The notes: a model not told the origin generated them from the sequence alone. 45,048 nucleotides of DNA from UMGS1279 sp045534095 (GCA_045534095.1 JAZSJA010000060.1:1-45048), one strand, 5' to 3'. Shown: positions 1 through 8,352, numbered from the stretch's first letter. Numbers and translations: made by a program.

Positions 1-46
1 TATATAATAGCATACAGGGGAAATACAATCAAGTTTTTTCAAAATT

Positions 47-403
47 TTAAATCCTTCTGTCTTGTAATCCAAAACTTACCGAAAGGGCTTTGTCTACCTT
101 ATCCATCATAGAAATATCCAAAATTCCCATTTTTTCCTTTAATCGGCGTTTATCTATGGTACGTACCTGCTCAAGTAAAACAATTGAATTTTTTTGAAGC
201 CCCGAGCCCTCAGCCTCAACGCTTATATGGGTAGGTAGGCGGGCTTTATCTTGTTGGCTTGTTATTGCTGCTGCAATAACGGTGGGACTGTATTTGTTAC
301 CTATGTCGTTTTGAATTATAAGCACAGGCCTGATTCCGCCCTGCTCAGAGCCCACAACGGGACTTAAATCGGCATAGTAAATTTCACCACGCTTAACGGT
401 CAT
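47..403 (-). CDS. MazF/PemK-family endoribonuclease toxin
   Basis: A protein of about 118 residues that reads as a MazF/EndoA-type mRNA interferase. It starts with the conserved KRGEIYYADLSP block, followed by GSEQGGIRPVLIIQND and TVIAAAITS, which form the SH3-like barrel and active site (the Arg in GGIRP and the Thr/Ser in AAITS are typical catalytic positions). The ATG at 403 is preferred: GAAAGG lies 9 bases before it, while the in-frame ATG at 412 directly abuts that site. These enzymes cleave single-stranded RNA and are normally held inactive by a small antitoxin encoded just upstream. No antitoxin-sized frame is visible upstream here. A short inverted repeat (441-456) lies about 40 bases before the start. 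Confidence 0.9.
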   Translation of the reverse strand: MTVKRGEIYYADLSPVVGSEQGGIRPVLIIQNDIGNKYSPTVIAAAITSQQDKARLPTHISVEAEGSGLQKNSIVLLEQVRTIDKRRLKEKMGILDISMMDKVDKALSVSFGLQDRRI

Positions 404-412
404 TTTAAGCAT

Positions 413-881
413 CCTTTCAAAATGGTTGTTTTAATGTACAAACATCATTTGATGTTCGCTAATATTTTTACCCGTGTAATATAATTTAATCATTAAAAGG
501 AATATTTTTTAATTAGTTTCCATATTATATATTATGCTAAAGGCTTTTTTAAGTAACCAAGCTATATGCTGTCATTTTTGGTAAGGAGTATCAAAAATGT
601 GGGTAAAAATACCTTAGAAAACCTCCTCTAAAAAATTGCATAAAAGGTTTTTAGGGGGTAAAATCAGTCGTTTAAAGTGTCAAAAATGGTGTTTTTTGCT
701 CAAAAACCATTAAATTTTATATAAAAATTGATGGTTTTGCACCACTTTGAACAAAAAACCGCCAAATATTACTATTTGTAAAGAAAAAATTACACCGTTT
801 AGGACAAAAAAATTCACATTCTCTAGCAATTTGCACAAAAAGAATACTAAAAGGTTACAAAATGACCCTTTTAAACGAAAA
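413..881. other. AT-rich intergenic region with inverted repeats, no convincing gene
   Basis: No credible protein gene is visible. A seven-codon frame at 597-617 (MWVKIP) follows a good AAGGAG site and is followed by a hairpin-capable segment (about 630-660). A larger imperfect inverted repeat spans 674-748, with outer arms AAAGTG/CACTTT and inner arms AAAACCAT/ATGGTTTT. These could be part of a small structured RNA or simply composition effects of AT-rich DNA. Confidence 0.4.
441..456. repeat. Short inverted repeat upstream of the mazF-like gene
   Basis: AACATCA and TGATGTT form perfect 7-base arms around a two-base centre. The repeat sits 38 bases upstream of the MazF start codon on the minus strand, where a dimeric repressor or the toxin complex could bind. 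The sequence shows only the palindrome; an operator role is inferred. Confidence 0.35.
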
Positions 882-919
882 TGTTACAGGTTTGTAATCT
901 TTATTTCGAGTTTTGTAAC
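882..919 (+). promoter_or_regulatory. WalR-like (YycF) box plus an extra half-site
   Basis: TGTTAC (882-887), five bases, then TGTAAT (893-898) match the published WalR consensus TGTWAH-N5-TGTWAH at every defined position. A third hexamer, TGTAAC, lies at 914-919, 21 bases (two helical turns) after the second. A reverse-orientation GTTACA is at 854-859. The box is 67 bases upstream of the -35 element of the 3D-domain cell-wall gene. In Bacillus, yocH (a 3D-domain protein) and yabE are known WalR targets, so the context agrees. Binding is inferred. Confidence 0.55.
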
Positions 920-964
920 AAAAAAGTTTGGCTATTTTGCATATTAAAAGGTGATTTTTTTGTG

Positions 965-993
965 TTGACTGTCAAAAGAAAATGTTATATACT
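965..993 (+). promoter_or_regulatory. Sigma-A promoter of the 3D-domain gene
   Basis: TTGACT (965-970), a 17-base spacer and TATACT (988-993) match the sigma-A consensus closely. Transcription should start near 1000, giving a leader of about 130 bases before the start codon at 1129. Confidence 0.8.
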
Positions 994-999
994 GCATAA

Positions 1000-1128
1000 G
1001 GTCCCAAAAAGGGCATCAAAAATATAACCGAGATTACAAATCGGTTTTCAGCAGTAGCAGATGCGTTTTTCCGTGCATCTGAACACCAAATTTAAAATAG
1101 GTACTGCTGTAATTACGGAGGTTTATTA
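1000..1128 (+). ncRNA. Structured 5' leader of the 3D-domain gene
   Basis: The predicted leader holds several perfect stems. AACCGA (1026-1031) pairs with TCGGTT (1041-1046). CAGCAGTA (1049-1056) pairs with TACTGCTG (1102-1109), enclosing CAGATGC (1058-1064) paired with GCATCTG (1075-1081). An upstream GCATC (1013-1017) could instead pair with GATGC (1060-1064), so two folds are possible. The outer stem closes only about 6 bases before the ribosome binding site (ACGGAGG, 1115-1121). It does not match the ydaO c-di-AMP or c-di-GMP riboswitch consensus as I know them. A regulatory role is inferred. Confidence 0.5.
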
Positions 1129-2244
1129 ATGAGTACAATTAAACTTATGGTTGTTAAATGCGTAACTGCGATTTTGACCAGCACAATTTTGGCATCTACT
1201 TTGGTTGCCTTTGCCGCTGCAAATCCTCACAGCACCGTAACAATCATAGACGGTGAAAATGTTTTTGAGCACGACACCCACTATTCTACAGCCGATGAAA
1301 TCCTCGAGGATGCTGAAATAACTCTTTCAGACGGGGATAAAGCTCAACTTGAAACCGATGCAAAGGGTAATTCCGTTTTAACTGTTAGCCGTGCGTTCCC
1401 TGTTTACGTTACAGTAGGTAACGAAACAAAGGTAGTAACTATGCTTGGCGGAACTGTTGCAGATGCTTTAAGCAAAGCAGACGTTGAACTTAACGAGAAT
1501 ACCATTTGTAATTTAAAACCCGAAACAGTTCTCACAAAGGAAACTTATATCGACATAGTTTCCATTAACTATGTTACTGAAAGTTATGAGGAGAGCATTC
1601 CTTTTACCGCCAAGGTAGAGTATTCCGATACTCTTAAAAAAGGCGAGAAAAAGGTTATTGCCGGTTCTAACGGAAGCAAAACCGTAACTGTTAAAAAAAC
1701 CTATAAAAACGGTGTTTTAACCGGTACCGAAACCATTTCTGCAACCGTTACCAAGCCCGCAGTAGATCAGGTTACCATTATTGGTACAAAAGCAAAAGCA
1801 CAACCTAAAAAGAGTTCTACTGTAAAAAATTCAAGCACTAAAAAAGATACAAGTGCAAAAGGCACAAAATCTTACTCTTCTATTAAAACGGTTTCCAGCC
1901 TTACTGCTCCTGCTTCTTTAACCCTTACTTCAAAGGGTATTCCCACTAATTATAAAAAGAAGGTAACCGTTCAGGCTACCGCTTACACCGATCACTCGGG
2001 AACCCGTTGCTCCACAGGTGTTTTACCTCAAACGGGTTATATCGCAGTAAATCCCAAGGTTATTCCTTATGGTACTAAGATGTTTATTGTATCTAAGGAT
2101 GGTAAATACGTTTACGGTTATGCAATTGCGGCTGATACAGGCGGATTTATCAGAAGAAGACCTACCAACGTAGACCTTTTCTTCAATTCCGAAAGCGAAT
2201 GCCGTACCTTTGGCAGACGTGACGTAGTAATTTATTTCCTTTAA
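1129..2244 (+). CDS. Secreted DUF348/G5/3D-domain cell-wall protein (YabE/YocH-like)
   Basis: A 371-residue exported protein. Residues 1-30 form a signal peptide or anchor (hydrophobic stretch ending LVAFAAANP). Two DUF348-like repeats follow (about 34-130), then a G5-like segment (about 150-215) and a Ser/Thr/Lys-rich linker. The C-terminal 3D domain (about 280-371) has its three aspartates in AYTDHSG, AADTGG and NVDLFF. The 3D fold is a double-psi barrel related to MltA/RlpA peptidoglycan lytic enzymes, so a cell-wall remodelling role outside the membrane is likely. There is no classical Rpf domain. The gene stands alone, with its own promoter, a long leader, a WalR-like box upstream and a terminator. 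The start is supported by ACGGAGG 7 bases upstream. Confidence 0.88.
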   Translation: MSTIKLMVVKCVTAILTSTILASTLVAFAAANPHSTVTIIDGENVFEHDTHYSTADEILEDAEITLSDGDKAQLETDAKGNSVLTVSRAFPVYVTVGNETKVVTMLGGTVADALSKADVELNENTICNLKPETVLTKETYIDIVSINYVTESYEESIPFTAKVEYSDTLKKGEKKVIAGSNGSKTVTVKKTYKNGVLTGTETISATVTKPAVDQVTIIGTKAKAQPKKSSTVKNSSTKKDTSAKGTKSYSSIKTVSSLTAPASLTLTSKGIPTNYKKKVTVQATAYTDHSGTRCSTGVLPQTGYIAVNPKVIPYGTKMFIVSKDGKYVYGYAIAADTGGFIRRRPTNVDLFFNSESECRTFGRRDVVIYFL

Positions 2245-2262
2245 AATGAATATTTAAACATC

Positions 2263-2301
2263 AAAAACGCTTTGTGTAACGCACAAGGCGTTTTGTTTTT
2301 T
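2263..2301 (+). terminator. Intrinsic terminator after the 3D-domain gene
   Basis: AAAACGCTTTGTG and CGCACAAGGCGTTTT form a G-C containing stem followed by GTTTTTT, just after the stop at 2244. Confidence 0.85.
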
Positions 2302-2382
2302 CCCCATATTTGAATTTTTTATTACTATTTAATTAAAAAATGGAAAATACTATATTTTACAGAAAAAAAGATTACAAAAGAC

Positions 2383-2411
2383 TTGCATTATGATGTATTT
2401 TGTGGGATAAT
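2383..2411 (+). promoter_or_regulatory. Sigma-A promoter of the HD-luxS operon
   Basis: TTGCAT (2383-2388), 17 bases, GATAAT (2406-2411). Transcription would begin near 2418, which excludes a TTG start at 2400 for the next gene and supports the ATG at 2454. Confidence 0.7.
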
Positions 2412-2453
2412 AATATGAATAATTATTTTTTTAAGAAAGGAAATGCCAATAAG

Positions 2454-3113
2454 ATGATTACTTTTAATGATGTAAAAAATAATCACGCTGTTTCTGTTTA
2501 TATTACCAAGTCGGATGAAACGCTTAAAGCCTTAGGGTATACCGAGCATAGCTTTGCTCACGTAACAAAGGTTTCCACTGTAGCAAGTGAGATTCTTTTA
2601 AAGTTGGGCTATAGCAAGCAGGATGCAGAGCTTGCTAAAATATCCGGCTATTTGCACGATATAGGCAACATTGTAAATAGGGTAGAGCATTCCCAAACAG
2701 GGGCGGTAATGGCTTTTCGTATTCTTGATAATATGGGTATGGAGCCTGAAAACATTGCAACAATAATATCGGCAATCGGTAATCACGACGTAGGGGTAGG
2801 TGTTCCTGTAAATCCGGTTGCGGCGGCACTTATTTTGGCAGATAAATCTGATGTTCGCCGTAGCAGGGTGCGTAATAATGATGAAACTACCTTTGATATG
2901 CACGATAGAGTTAATTATTCGGTAATCAATTCCGAACTCTTAATAGAAAAGGAAAATAAAATCATAAAATTAAAGCTTCGTATAGATACAACCTACGGCT
3001 CGGTTATGGATTATTTTGAAATTTTTCTTGATAGAATGATTCTTTGCCGTAAGGCCGCGGAGCTTTTGGACTATAGCTTTAAGCTTGATATTAACGGTCA
3101 ACAGTTAATTTAG
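2454..3113 (+). CDS. HD-domain phosphohydrolase
   Basis: A 219-residue soluble protein with an HD metal-dependent phosphohydrolase domain. The first ligand is the His in EHSFAHVTKV, the HD pair is in GYLHDIGNI, and a later motif is AIGNHDVG. Such proteins hydrolyse nucleotide or phosphate ester substrates; the substrate cannot be read from sequence. The start at 2454 (MITFNDVKNN) fits the promoter position and has an AGAAAGG site 13 bases upstream, a slightly long spacing. It is followed after 22 bases by luxS and probably shares its transcript. Confidence 0.85.
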   Translation: MITFNDVKNNHAVSVYITKSDETLKALGYTEHSFAHVTKVSTVASEILLKLGYSKQDAELAKISGYLHDIGNIVNRVEHSQTGAVMAFRILDNMGMEPENIATIISAIGNHDVGVGVPVNPVAAALILADKSDVRRSRVRNNDETTFDMHDRVNYSVINSELLIEKENKIIKLKLRIDTTYGSVMDYFEIFLDRMILCRKAAELLDYSFKLDINGQQLI

Positions 3114-3135
3114 CATTGTTAAAAGAGGTGTAATT

Positions 3136-3597
3136 ATGGAAAGAATAGCAAGTTTTGAGGTAGACCATCGCTTTATTACACCGGGAATATACATTTCTCG
3201 AATAGACGGTGATATAACCACTTACGATTTAAGAACCCGTCGTCCAAACTGCGGCGACTTTATGAATGATAGCATTATGCACACCTTTGAGCATCTTTTT
3301 GCTACCTATATGCGTAACAGCGATATTGGAAACAGGGTTATTTATTTTGGCCCTATGGGTTGTGCAACGGGATTTTATCTTCTTGTAAGAAACTCTGAAC
3401 ATAAAGAAACCTTAAATGAGGTTATAAAGGCTTTAGAGAAAATAATAAACCACAAGGGCGAGGTTTTTGGTAATAGTGAAATTGAGTGCGGTAACTATAA
3501 AACCTTAAATCTTGAATCGGCGGTAAGCGAGGCTAAAAATTATCTCGCTGTACTTAAATCAAATATGGATACAAATTTTGAATATCCTACTAAGTGA
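3136..3597 (+). CDS. luxS: S-ribosylhomocysteine lyase
   Basis: At 153 residues it has the usual length of LuxS. It converts S-ribosylhomocysteine to homocysteine and the AI-2 precursor in the activated methyl cycle. The metal ligands are His49 and His53 (HTFEHL) and Cys118 (ECGNY), and the catalytic Cys76 is in GPMGCATGFYL. The motif is HTFEHL rather than the commoner HSLEHL; the ligands are unaffected. AAAGAGGTG supports the start. It lies between the HD hydrolase and a DUF436 protein; no pfs/mtnN partner is present in the window. Confidence 0.96.
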   Translation: MERIASFEVDHRFITPGIYISRIDGDITTYDLRTRRPNCGDFMNDSIMHTFEHLFATYMRNSDIGNRVIYFGPMGCATGFYLLVRNSEHKETLNEVIKALEKIINHKGEVFGNSEIECGNYKTLNLESAVSEAKNYLAVLKSNMDTNFEYPTK

Positions 3598-3607
3598 GGA
3601 AACTTTT

Positions 3608-4144
3608 ATGAATATAAATGAAATAAAAAAGGCGGTTTTTTCTGCCGCAAGCGAGCTTTTTGAAAAGGCAAACCTTAAAGAAGGTGCAATTGTTGTAATC
3701 GGTTGCTCTACAAGCGAGGTAGGTGGCGGCATAATAGGTAAAAGTGGAAGTTTGGAGACAGCCGAGGCTATTTTTGATGGGGCGCGTGAGGCTCTTTCAC
3801 CAAAAGGAGTTTTTATTGCAGTACAGTGTTGTGAGCATTTAAATCGGGCTATCGTTATTGAGCGAAAGGCATCGGCAGGGCTGGAAATTGTTTCAGCCGT
3901 TCCTAAAATGCACGCAGGAGGCTCCTTTGCAACTACCGCCTATTTAAAAATGAAGGACCCGGTGTTGGTAGAGGAAATAAAGGCTGATGCAGGTCTTGAT
4001 ATTGGTGCAACCCTTATTGGTATGCATTTAAAAAGGGTGGCAGTACCTCTTAGATTAGATGTTAAAAAAATCGGAGAAGCACCTTTGTTTGCAGCCTACA
4101 CCAGACCTAAATATATTGGTGGAGAGAGAGCAGAGTATATTTAA
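3608..4144 (+). CDS. DUF436 family protein (YwlG-like, TIGR01440)
   Basis: A 178-residue protein of the conserved YwlG/DUF436 family. Recognisable blocks are VVIGCSTSEVGGGIIGKSGS near the N-terminus, FIAVQCCEHLNRAIVIE, VPKMHAGGSFATTAY and IGATLIGMHLKRVAVPLR. The biochemical function of the family is not established to my knowledge. The ATG at 3608 has GAGGA 7 bases upstream, so the gene starts 10 bases after luxS and is probably cotranscribed with it. An in-frame ATG at 3578 inside luxS is less likely. Confidence 0.85.
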   Translation: MNINEIKKAVFSAASELFEKANLKEGAIVVIGCSTSEVGGGIIGKSGSLETAEAIFDGAREALSPKGVFIAVQCCEHLNRAIVIERKASAGLEIVSAVPKMHAGGSFATTAYLKMKDPVLVEEIKADAGLDIGATLIGMHLKRVAVPLRLDVKKIGEAPLFAAYTRPKYIGGERAEYI

Positions 4145-4196
4145 TTTTGTATAGAGTTACGTGTTTATATATACAACCTAAAAGGAGCGAAAGTTA

Positions 4197-4991
4197 ATGG
4201 CTTATAATACATATGCTAGAAGAACAGGCGAGGCAAATATGTCTTTTGGAAAGCTCATAAGACAGTGTCTTATCAGAACCCTTATAGCCGCCATAATTGG
4301 TTTGGTTATTTATATGTCTATAACCTTTGTTGTAACAGGCTTTAATTACAAAAATATAGGTTATGAGATTCTTTACAGCAGAGATGGCGAAAATTTCGAA
4401 AAGGTTTACGAATATCGCTATACCGGTAAAGAGGGAGACGATTGGGTTGATGAAAATCTTGAAAAGTATTTAGAGGGCGAGGATAGTGAGTATTACTATA
4501 AGCAGAATATCCCAAGTCAGCTTAGTAAATCTACAATGAGCACTATCGCTTGGATAAGTCAAATCGCCTCTTTAATTGTTTGGGGTGCCCTTATATACAC
4601 CCTTACCTGGAACGTTGGTAACGGTGCGGCGGATAAAAATGAACTTGGCGGTGTAAAGCTTGATAAATTGCGAGGTCTTAAAGCGGGACTTGTGGCTGTT
4701 ATTCCCCATGCCGTAACCTACTTAATTTTGGTTATAGCAAAAATCATTTACAGCTGCGGCAATTATCTTCCAAGTAAATTTGATTGGGCAATAAGTATTT
4801 TTAAAATTTTAAATTTCAATTGTTTTGCTTATAACGACCTTATGATCCCCGGTGAAATAAACACAATTTCGGTGGTCGGAATAATATGCCTCGCAGGGGT
4901 GCTTTTAGTGTTACCTTTGATTGCAACCTTTGGCTATGCAATGGGTGTGCGTCACACAAATATTAAAGAAAAAATAGTTTATGAGGATTAA
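4197..4991 (+). CDS. Membrane protein of unknown function
   Basis: I do not recognise this 264-residue protein. It shows about four membrane segments (roughly 26-48, 118-140, 165-187 and 222-245), with an extracytoplasmic-looking acidic, Tyr-rich loop between the first two (about 60-105). A good AAGGAG site precedes the ATG. It is followed 17 bases later by a YesL-like membrane protein and then lon, so it may be the first gene of that transcription unit. Confidence 0.7.
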   Translation: MAYNTYARRTGEANMSFGKLIRQCLIRTLIAAIIGLVIYMSITFVVTGFNYKNIGYEILYSRDGENFEKVYEYRYTGKEGDDWVDENLEKYLEGEDSEYYYKQNIPSQLSKSTMSTIAWISQIASLIVWGALIYTLTWNVGNGAADKNELGGVKLDKLRGLKAGLVAVIPHAVTYLILVIAKIIYSCGNYLPSKFDWAISIFKILNFNCFAYNDLMIPGEINTISVVGIICLAGVLLVLPLIATFGYAMGVRHTNIKEKIVYED

Positions 4992-5008
4992 AAAAGTAGG
5001 TGTTTTAA

Positions 5009-5875
5009 ATGGGTTTATTTTCAAATAGTTATTATAAAGAAGGCCCCGGTGTAGAAAAAAACGAGCGTAAAAAGAAGAAATTTTTTGCATTTTTTGAAAT
5101 ATATTTCCGTAATTTTTGGGGACTTTTAACGGTTGGTTTTGTGTATAGTGCAATCTCTATTTTAAGTTTGGGATTGGCAAATGGTTTTGCTAAATCGGGA
5201 ATGACCTATATTGCAAGAAGCATTGGTCGTGAAAAACATTCCTTTTTGTTTTCCGATTTCTTTGATACCATTAAAAAGAATTGGAAACAATCTCTTGCCA
5301 TTGGTATAATCAACGTTATTTTTATGGCAATTATAGGGGTTGACGTTTGGTATTTCTGGGGCTATATCACCGCTCCCGATCTTAAAGGTACGGCTTTAAT
5401 GCAAATAATCGGTCTTGGCGTCAGCCTTGGTGTTTTAATTATTGCCACCTTTATTAAATATTATATTTGGACTATGGTAATCACCTTTGATCTTACCATA
5501 AAACAGATGATTAAAAACAGTTTCCAATTTGCGTTTTTAAACTTTGGTCGCAATTTCCTTACCGCATTATTGCTTGGTGTTATTTATTTTGCATTTTTCT
5601 GCTTATATGGTATAAATGCAGGCTTTGGAATAATAGCAATTATTCTTGTATTAGGTGCAGTACCCGGATTCAAGGCATTATTGGTGCAATTTGTTTCTTT
5701 CCCACAGATTAAAAAATATATGATAGATCCCTATTATGCCGAGCATAAGGGTGAAGATATTGAAAAGCGTCGTGCCTTGGGACTTGATATATCCGATGAT
5801 GAGATAGAAAATGAAGAAAAAGAAGAAAGTATCTTTAGTGATACCGTTGGTTTAGAAAATAGTGAAGATAATTAG
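5009..5875 (+). CDS. YesL/DUF624 family membrane protein
   Basis: A 288-residue protein with an N-terminal GPGVEKNE...KKFFAFFEIYFRNFW block typical of the DUF624/YesL family, five to six hydrophobic segments and an acidic C-terminal tail (about 250-288). The conserved SFLFSDFFDTIKKNWKQ cytoplasmic stretch is also family-like. YesL proteins are often found in carbohydrate-utilisation loci; function is unknown. It lies 17 bases after the preceding membrane protein and 17 bases before lon. Confidence 0.75.
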   Translation: MGLFSNSYYKEGPGVEKNERKKKKFFAFFEIYFRNFWGLLTVGFVYSAISILSLGLANGFAKSGMTYIARSIGREKHSFLFSDFFDTIKKNWKQSLAIGIINVIFMAIIGVDVWYFWGYITAPDLKGTALMQIIGLGVSLGVLIIATFIKYYIWTMVITFDLTIKQMIKNSFQFAFLNFGRNFLTALLLGVIYFAFFCLYGINAGFGIIAIILVLGAVPGFKALLVQFVSFPQIKKYMIDPYYAEHKGEDIEKRRALGLDISDDEIENEEKEESIFSDTVGLENSEDN

Positions 5876-5892
5876 TTTTTTCGGAGGAAAAA

Positions 5893-8325
5893 ATGTCAGT
5901 TAAAGAAAAGAAAATAGAAATTCTGGAAGATAATTTAGAAAAAAGTCAACATATTCCCGCCATTGCTCTCAGGGGACTTGTTATTTTCCCTCATGACGTA
6001 ATCCATTTTGACGTAGGCAGAACAATTTCCATAAATGCTATTGAGACGGCTATGAGGGGCAACAGACTTATATTTTTGGTTCCTCAAACCGATATTTCCG
6101 TAGATGAGCCAACCCGCAAGGACGTGTACGATATGGGTACCGTTGCTCGAGTAAGGCAGGTTTTAAAAATCGCAGAAGATGGCGTAAGAGTTTTGGTGGA
6201 GGGTGTTTATAGAGCCAAGTTAGAGTTTTTTGAAACACGCTCTGAAACCACCTTTGCTACAGTCAAGGCAGTAAATGAAAAAATATCACGCACAAAGGCC
6301 GCTTATCGTGAAGCCTTGATTCGTCGTGTTCATGAAGCGTTTGCAAAGTACACCATATTCACTCCCAAAATGCCCAAAGATATTAAAAATACGGTTATGA
6401 CCTCTCAAAACCCATCCTTTTTGGGTGATTACATAGCTGCCGCATTGCCTATTCCTGTTGATGATAAGCAGTATGTTTTAGAGCAGCTTAATCCCATAAA
6501 AAGGCTTGAGGTTGTACTTGATATTCTTAAAAGAGAACTTGAAATTTGTGAAATCGATGCTAAAATAAGCGAGAGAACTCATAAAAATATTGAGGAAAAT
6601 CAGCGTGAATACTATCTTCGTGAGCAACTCAAGGTTATAAGCGGAGAGCTTTACGGTGAGGATGATCCCGATACCGAGCTCAGAGATTTTTATGACAAGG
6701 TTGAAAATCTTAAAGCGGATGAAAAGGTAAAGGATATACTTAAAAACGAGATAAGCAAGCTTTCTAAAATGCCACCCGGCTCCCATGAGGCAACGGTTAT
6801 CAGAGTCTATCTTGATACCTGTTTGTCTCTGCCTTTTGGTAAAACAACCGTAATAAATACTGATATTAAAAAGGCAGAAAAAATATTAGAAAAAGACCAT
6901 TACGGCCTTAAAAAGGTTAAGGAACAAATTTTAGAAACTATCAGCGTTTTCAGCCTTAAACCTGATACTAAGGGCAATATTCTTTGTCTTGCAGGCCCTC
7001 CCGGAGTAGGTAAAACCTCTATTGCAAAATCGCTTGCCAAAAGTATGGGCAGAAATTTTGAGAGAATTTCCCTTGGAGGAATTCACGACGAAGCTGAGAT
7101 CAGAGGTCACAGAAAAACCTATATAGGTGCTATGGCAGGTAAAATTATAAAGGCTATTACCTCAGCAGGTAGTACAAATGCACTTATCCTACTTGATGAA
7201 ATTGATAAGCTTGCCGCCGACTATAAAGGTGATCCCGCATCGGCACTGTTAGAGGTTCTTGATGCTGAACAAAACAACACCTTTGTTGACCATTACATTG
7301 ACTTCCCCTTTGATTTAAGCGATATTTTCTTTGTAACAACGGCAAATAATATTGAGAATATCCCTGCACCCCTTTTAGATAGAATGGATGTTATTGAGCT
7401 TCCCGGTTATCTAAGAGAGGATAAATTCCAAATCGCTAAACGCCATCTCCTTAAAAAGCAGATGGAAAAGCACGGACTAAATTCTGCTAATTTCAAAATG
7501 GATGATGCAGTTATAAAAGAACTTATTGACCATTATACCCGTGAGGCAGGCGTGCGCCGTTTAGAGCGTAGAATTGCTGACCTTTGCCGCAAATCGGCTC
7601 GCAAAATCGCTGAGGGTGAAGCCAAAGTTAAAATCACCGCTAAAAATCTTACTGAGTTTTTAGGTAAGCATAAGTATACTGCCGAGTGTATCTTGCCTGA
7701 GAGTGAGGTCGGCATTATCAACGGTCTTGCTTGGACTGCCGTTGGTGGCGAAATAATGCAAATGGAAGTGTTGGCAGTTGAGGGTACAGGTAAAATAGAG
7801 CTTACCGGTTCTCTTGGTGAGGTTATGAAAGAATCGGCGTCTGCCGCTGTAACCTGGGTACGTGCCAACGCCGCCGCTTACGGAATAGATTCCGATTTTT
7901 ACAAAAATAAAGATATCCATATCCACGCAACTGAGGCCGCCGTTCCTAAAGACGGTCCCTCTGCGGGTGTTACAATGGTAACTGCATTGGTTTCGGCTTT
8001 AACGGGTATTCCTATAAAAAACACCGTTGCCATGACGGGTGAGGTGACTATCCGTGGCCGCGTGCTTCCCATAGGCGGTCTTAACGAAAAAACTATGGCG
8101 GCATATCGTGCGGGGGTTAAGACGGTTATACTTCCTAAAAAGAACGAGCCTGATTTAGAAGAAATTGAACCTAAGGTGCGTGAGGCATTAGAGTTCGTTA
8201 CGGTTGATAGGGTTGAGCAGGTTTTAGAGATTGCACTTGAAAATGTTAAAAAATCCGAGCCTAAAGCAAAAATCACCCCTGATTTTGGTCGCAAATCCAC
8301 AATCCCTGCAAAAGCAAGACCGTAA
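5893..8325 (+). CDS. lon: ATP-dependent protease LonA
   Basis: An 810-residue LonA, a cytoplasmic AAA+ protease that degrades misfolded and regulatory proteins. An N-terminal substrate domain (about 17-210) and a helical linker are followed by the AAA+ module, with Walker A GPPGVGKT (368-375) and Walker B ILLLDEIDK. The C-terminal Lon protease domain carries the catalytic dyad Ser690 (PKDGPSAG) and Lys733 (GGLNEK); the 43-residue spacing equals that of E. coli Lon (S679/K722). GGAGG precedes the ATG. engB follows 27 bases later, the same order as in Bacillus. No CtsR/HrcA-type operator was seen. Confidence 0.97.
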   Translation: MSVKEKKIEILEDNLEKSQHIPAIALRGLVIFPHDVIHFDVGRTISINAIETAMRGNRLIFLVPQTDISVDEPTRKDVYDMGTVARVRQVLKIAEDGVRVLVEGVYRAKLEFFETRSETTFATVKAVNEKISRTKAAYREALIRRVHEAFAKYTIFTPKMPKDIKNTVMTSQNPSFLGDYIAAALPIPVDDKQYVLEQLNPIKRLEVVLDILKRELEICEIDAKISERTHKNIEENQREYYLREQLKVISGELYGEDDPDTELRDFYDKVENLKADEKVKDILKNEISKLSKMPPGSHEATVIRVYLDTCLSLPFGKTTVINTDIKKAEKILEKDHYGLKKVKEQILETISVFSLKPDTKGNILCLAGPPGVGKTSIAKSLAKSMGRNFERISLGGIHDEAEIRGHRKTYIGAMAGKIIKAITSAGSTNALILLDEIDKLAADYKGDPASALLEVLDAEQNNTFVDHYIDFPFDLSDIFFVTTANNIENIPAPLLDRMDVIELPGYLREDKFQIAKRHLLKKQMEKHGLNSANFKMDDAVIKELIDHYTREAGVRRLERRIADLCRKSARKIAEGEAKVKITAKNLTEFLGKHKYTAECILPESEVGIINGLAWTAVGGEIMQMEVLAVEGTGKIELTGSLGEVMKESASAAVTWVRANAAAYGIDSDFYKNKDIHIHATEAAVPKDGPSAGVTMVTALVSALTGIPIKNTVAMTGEVTIRGRVLPIGGLNEKTMAAYRAGVKTVILPKKNEPDLEEIEPKVREALEFVTVDRVEQVLEIALENVKKSEPKAKITPDFGRKSTIPAKARP

Positions 8326-8352
8326 AAAAATCCTATTATTAAAGGTGTTTCT

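Noticed and set aside
597..617. trp-type leader peptide MWVKIP
   Set aside because: Only one Trp codon and no downstream biosynthetic gene; kept only as a weak observation.
747..947. TTG-started frame of 66 codons
   Set aside because: No ribosome site, low-complexity Lys/Phe/Asn composition, and it covers the WalR-like box region upstream of a clear promoter.
1000..1128. ydaO/c-di-AMP riboswitch in the 3D gene leader
   Set aside because: The conserved ydaO core segments are not present; only generic stems are seen.
4147..4175. Promoter TTGTAT-17-TATACA before the 4197 gene
   Set aside because: The start would fall on the ribosome binding site, leaving no leader; judged chance in AT-rich DNA.
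7533..8300. Long minus-strand frames inside lon
   Set aside because: Shadows of the lon coding sequence with no ribosome sites or recognisable protein features.
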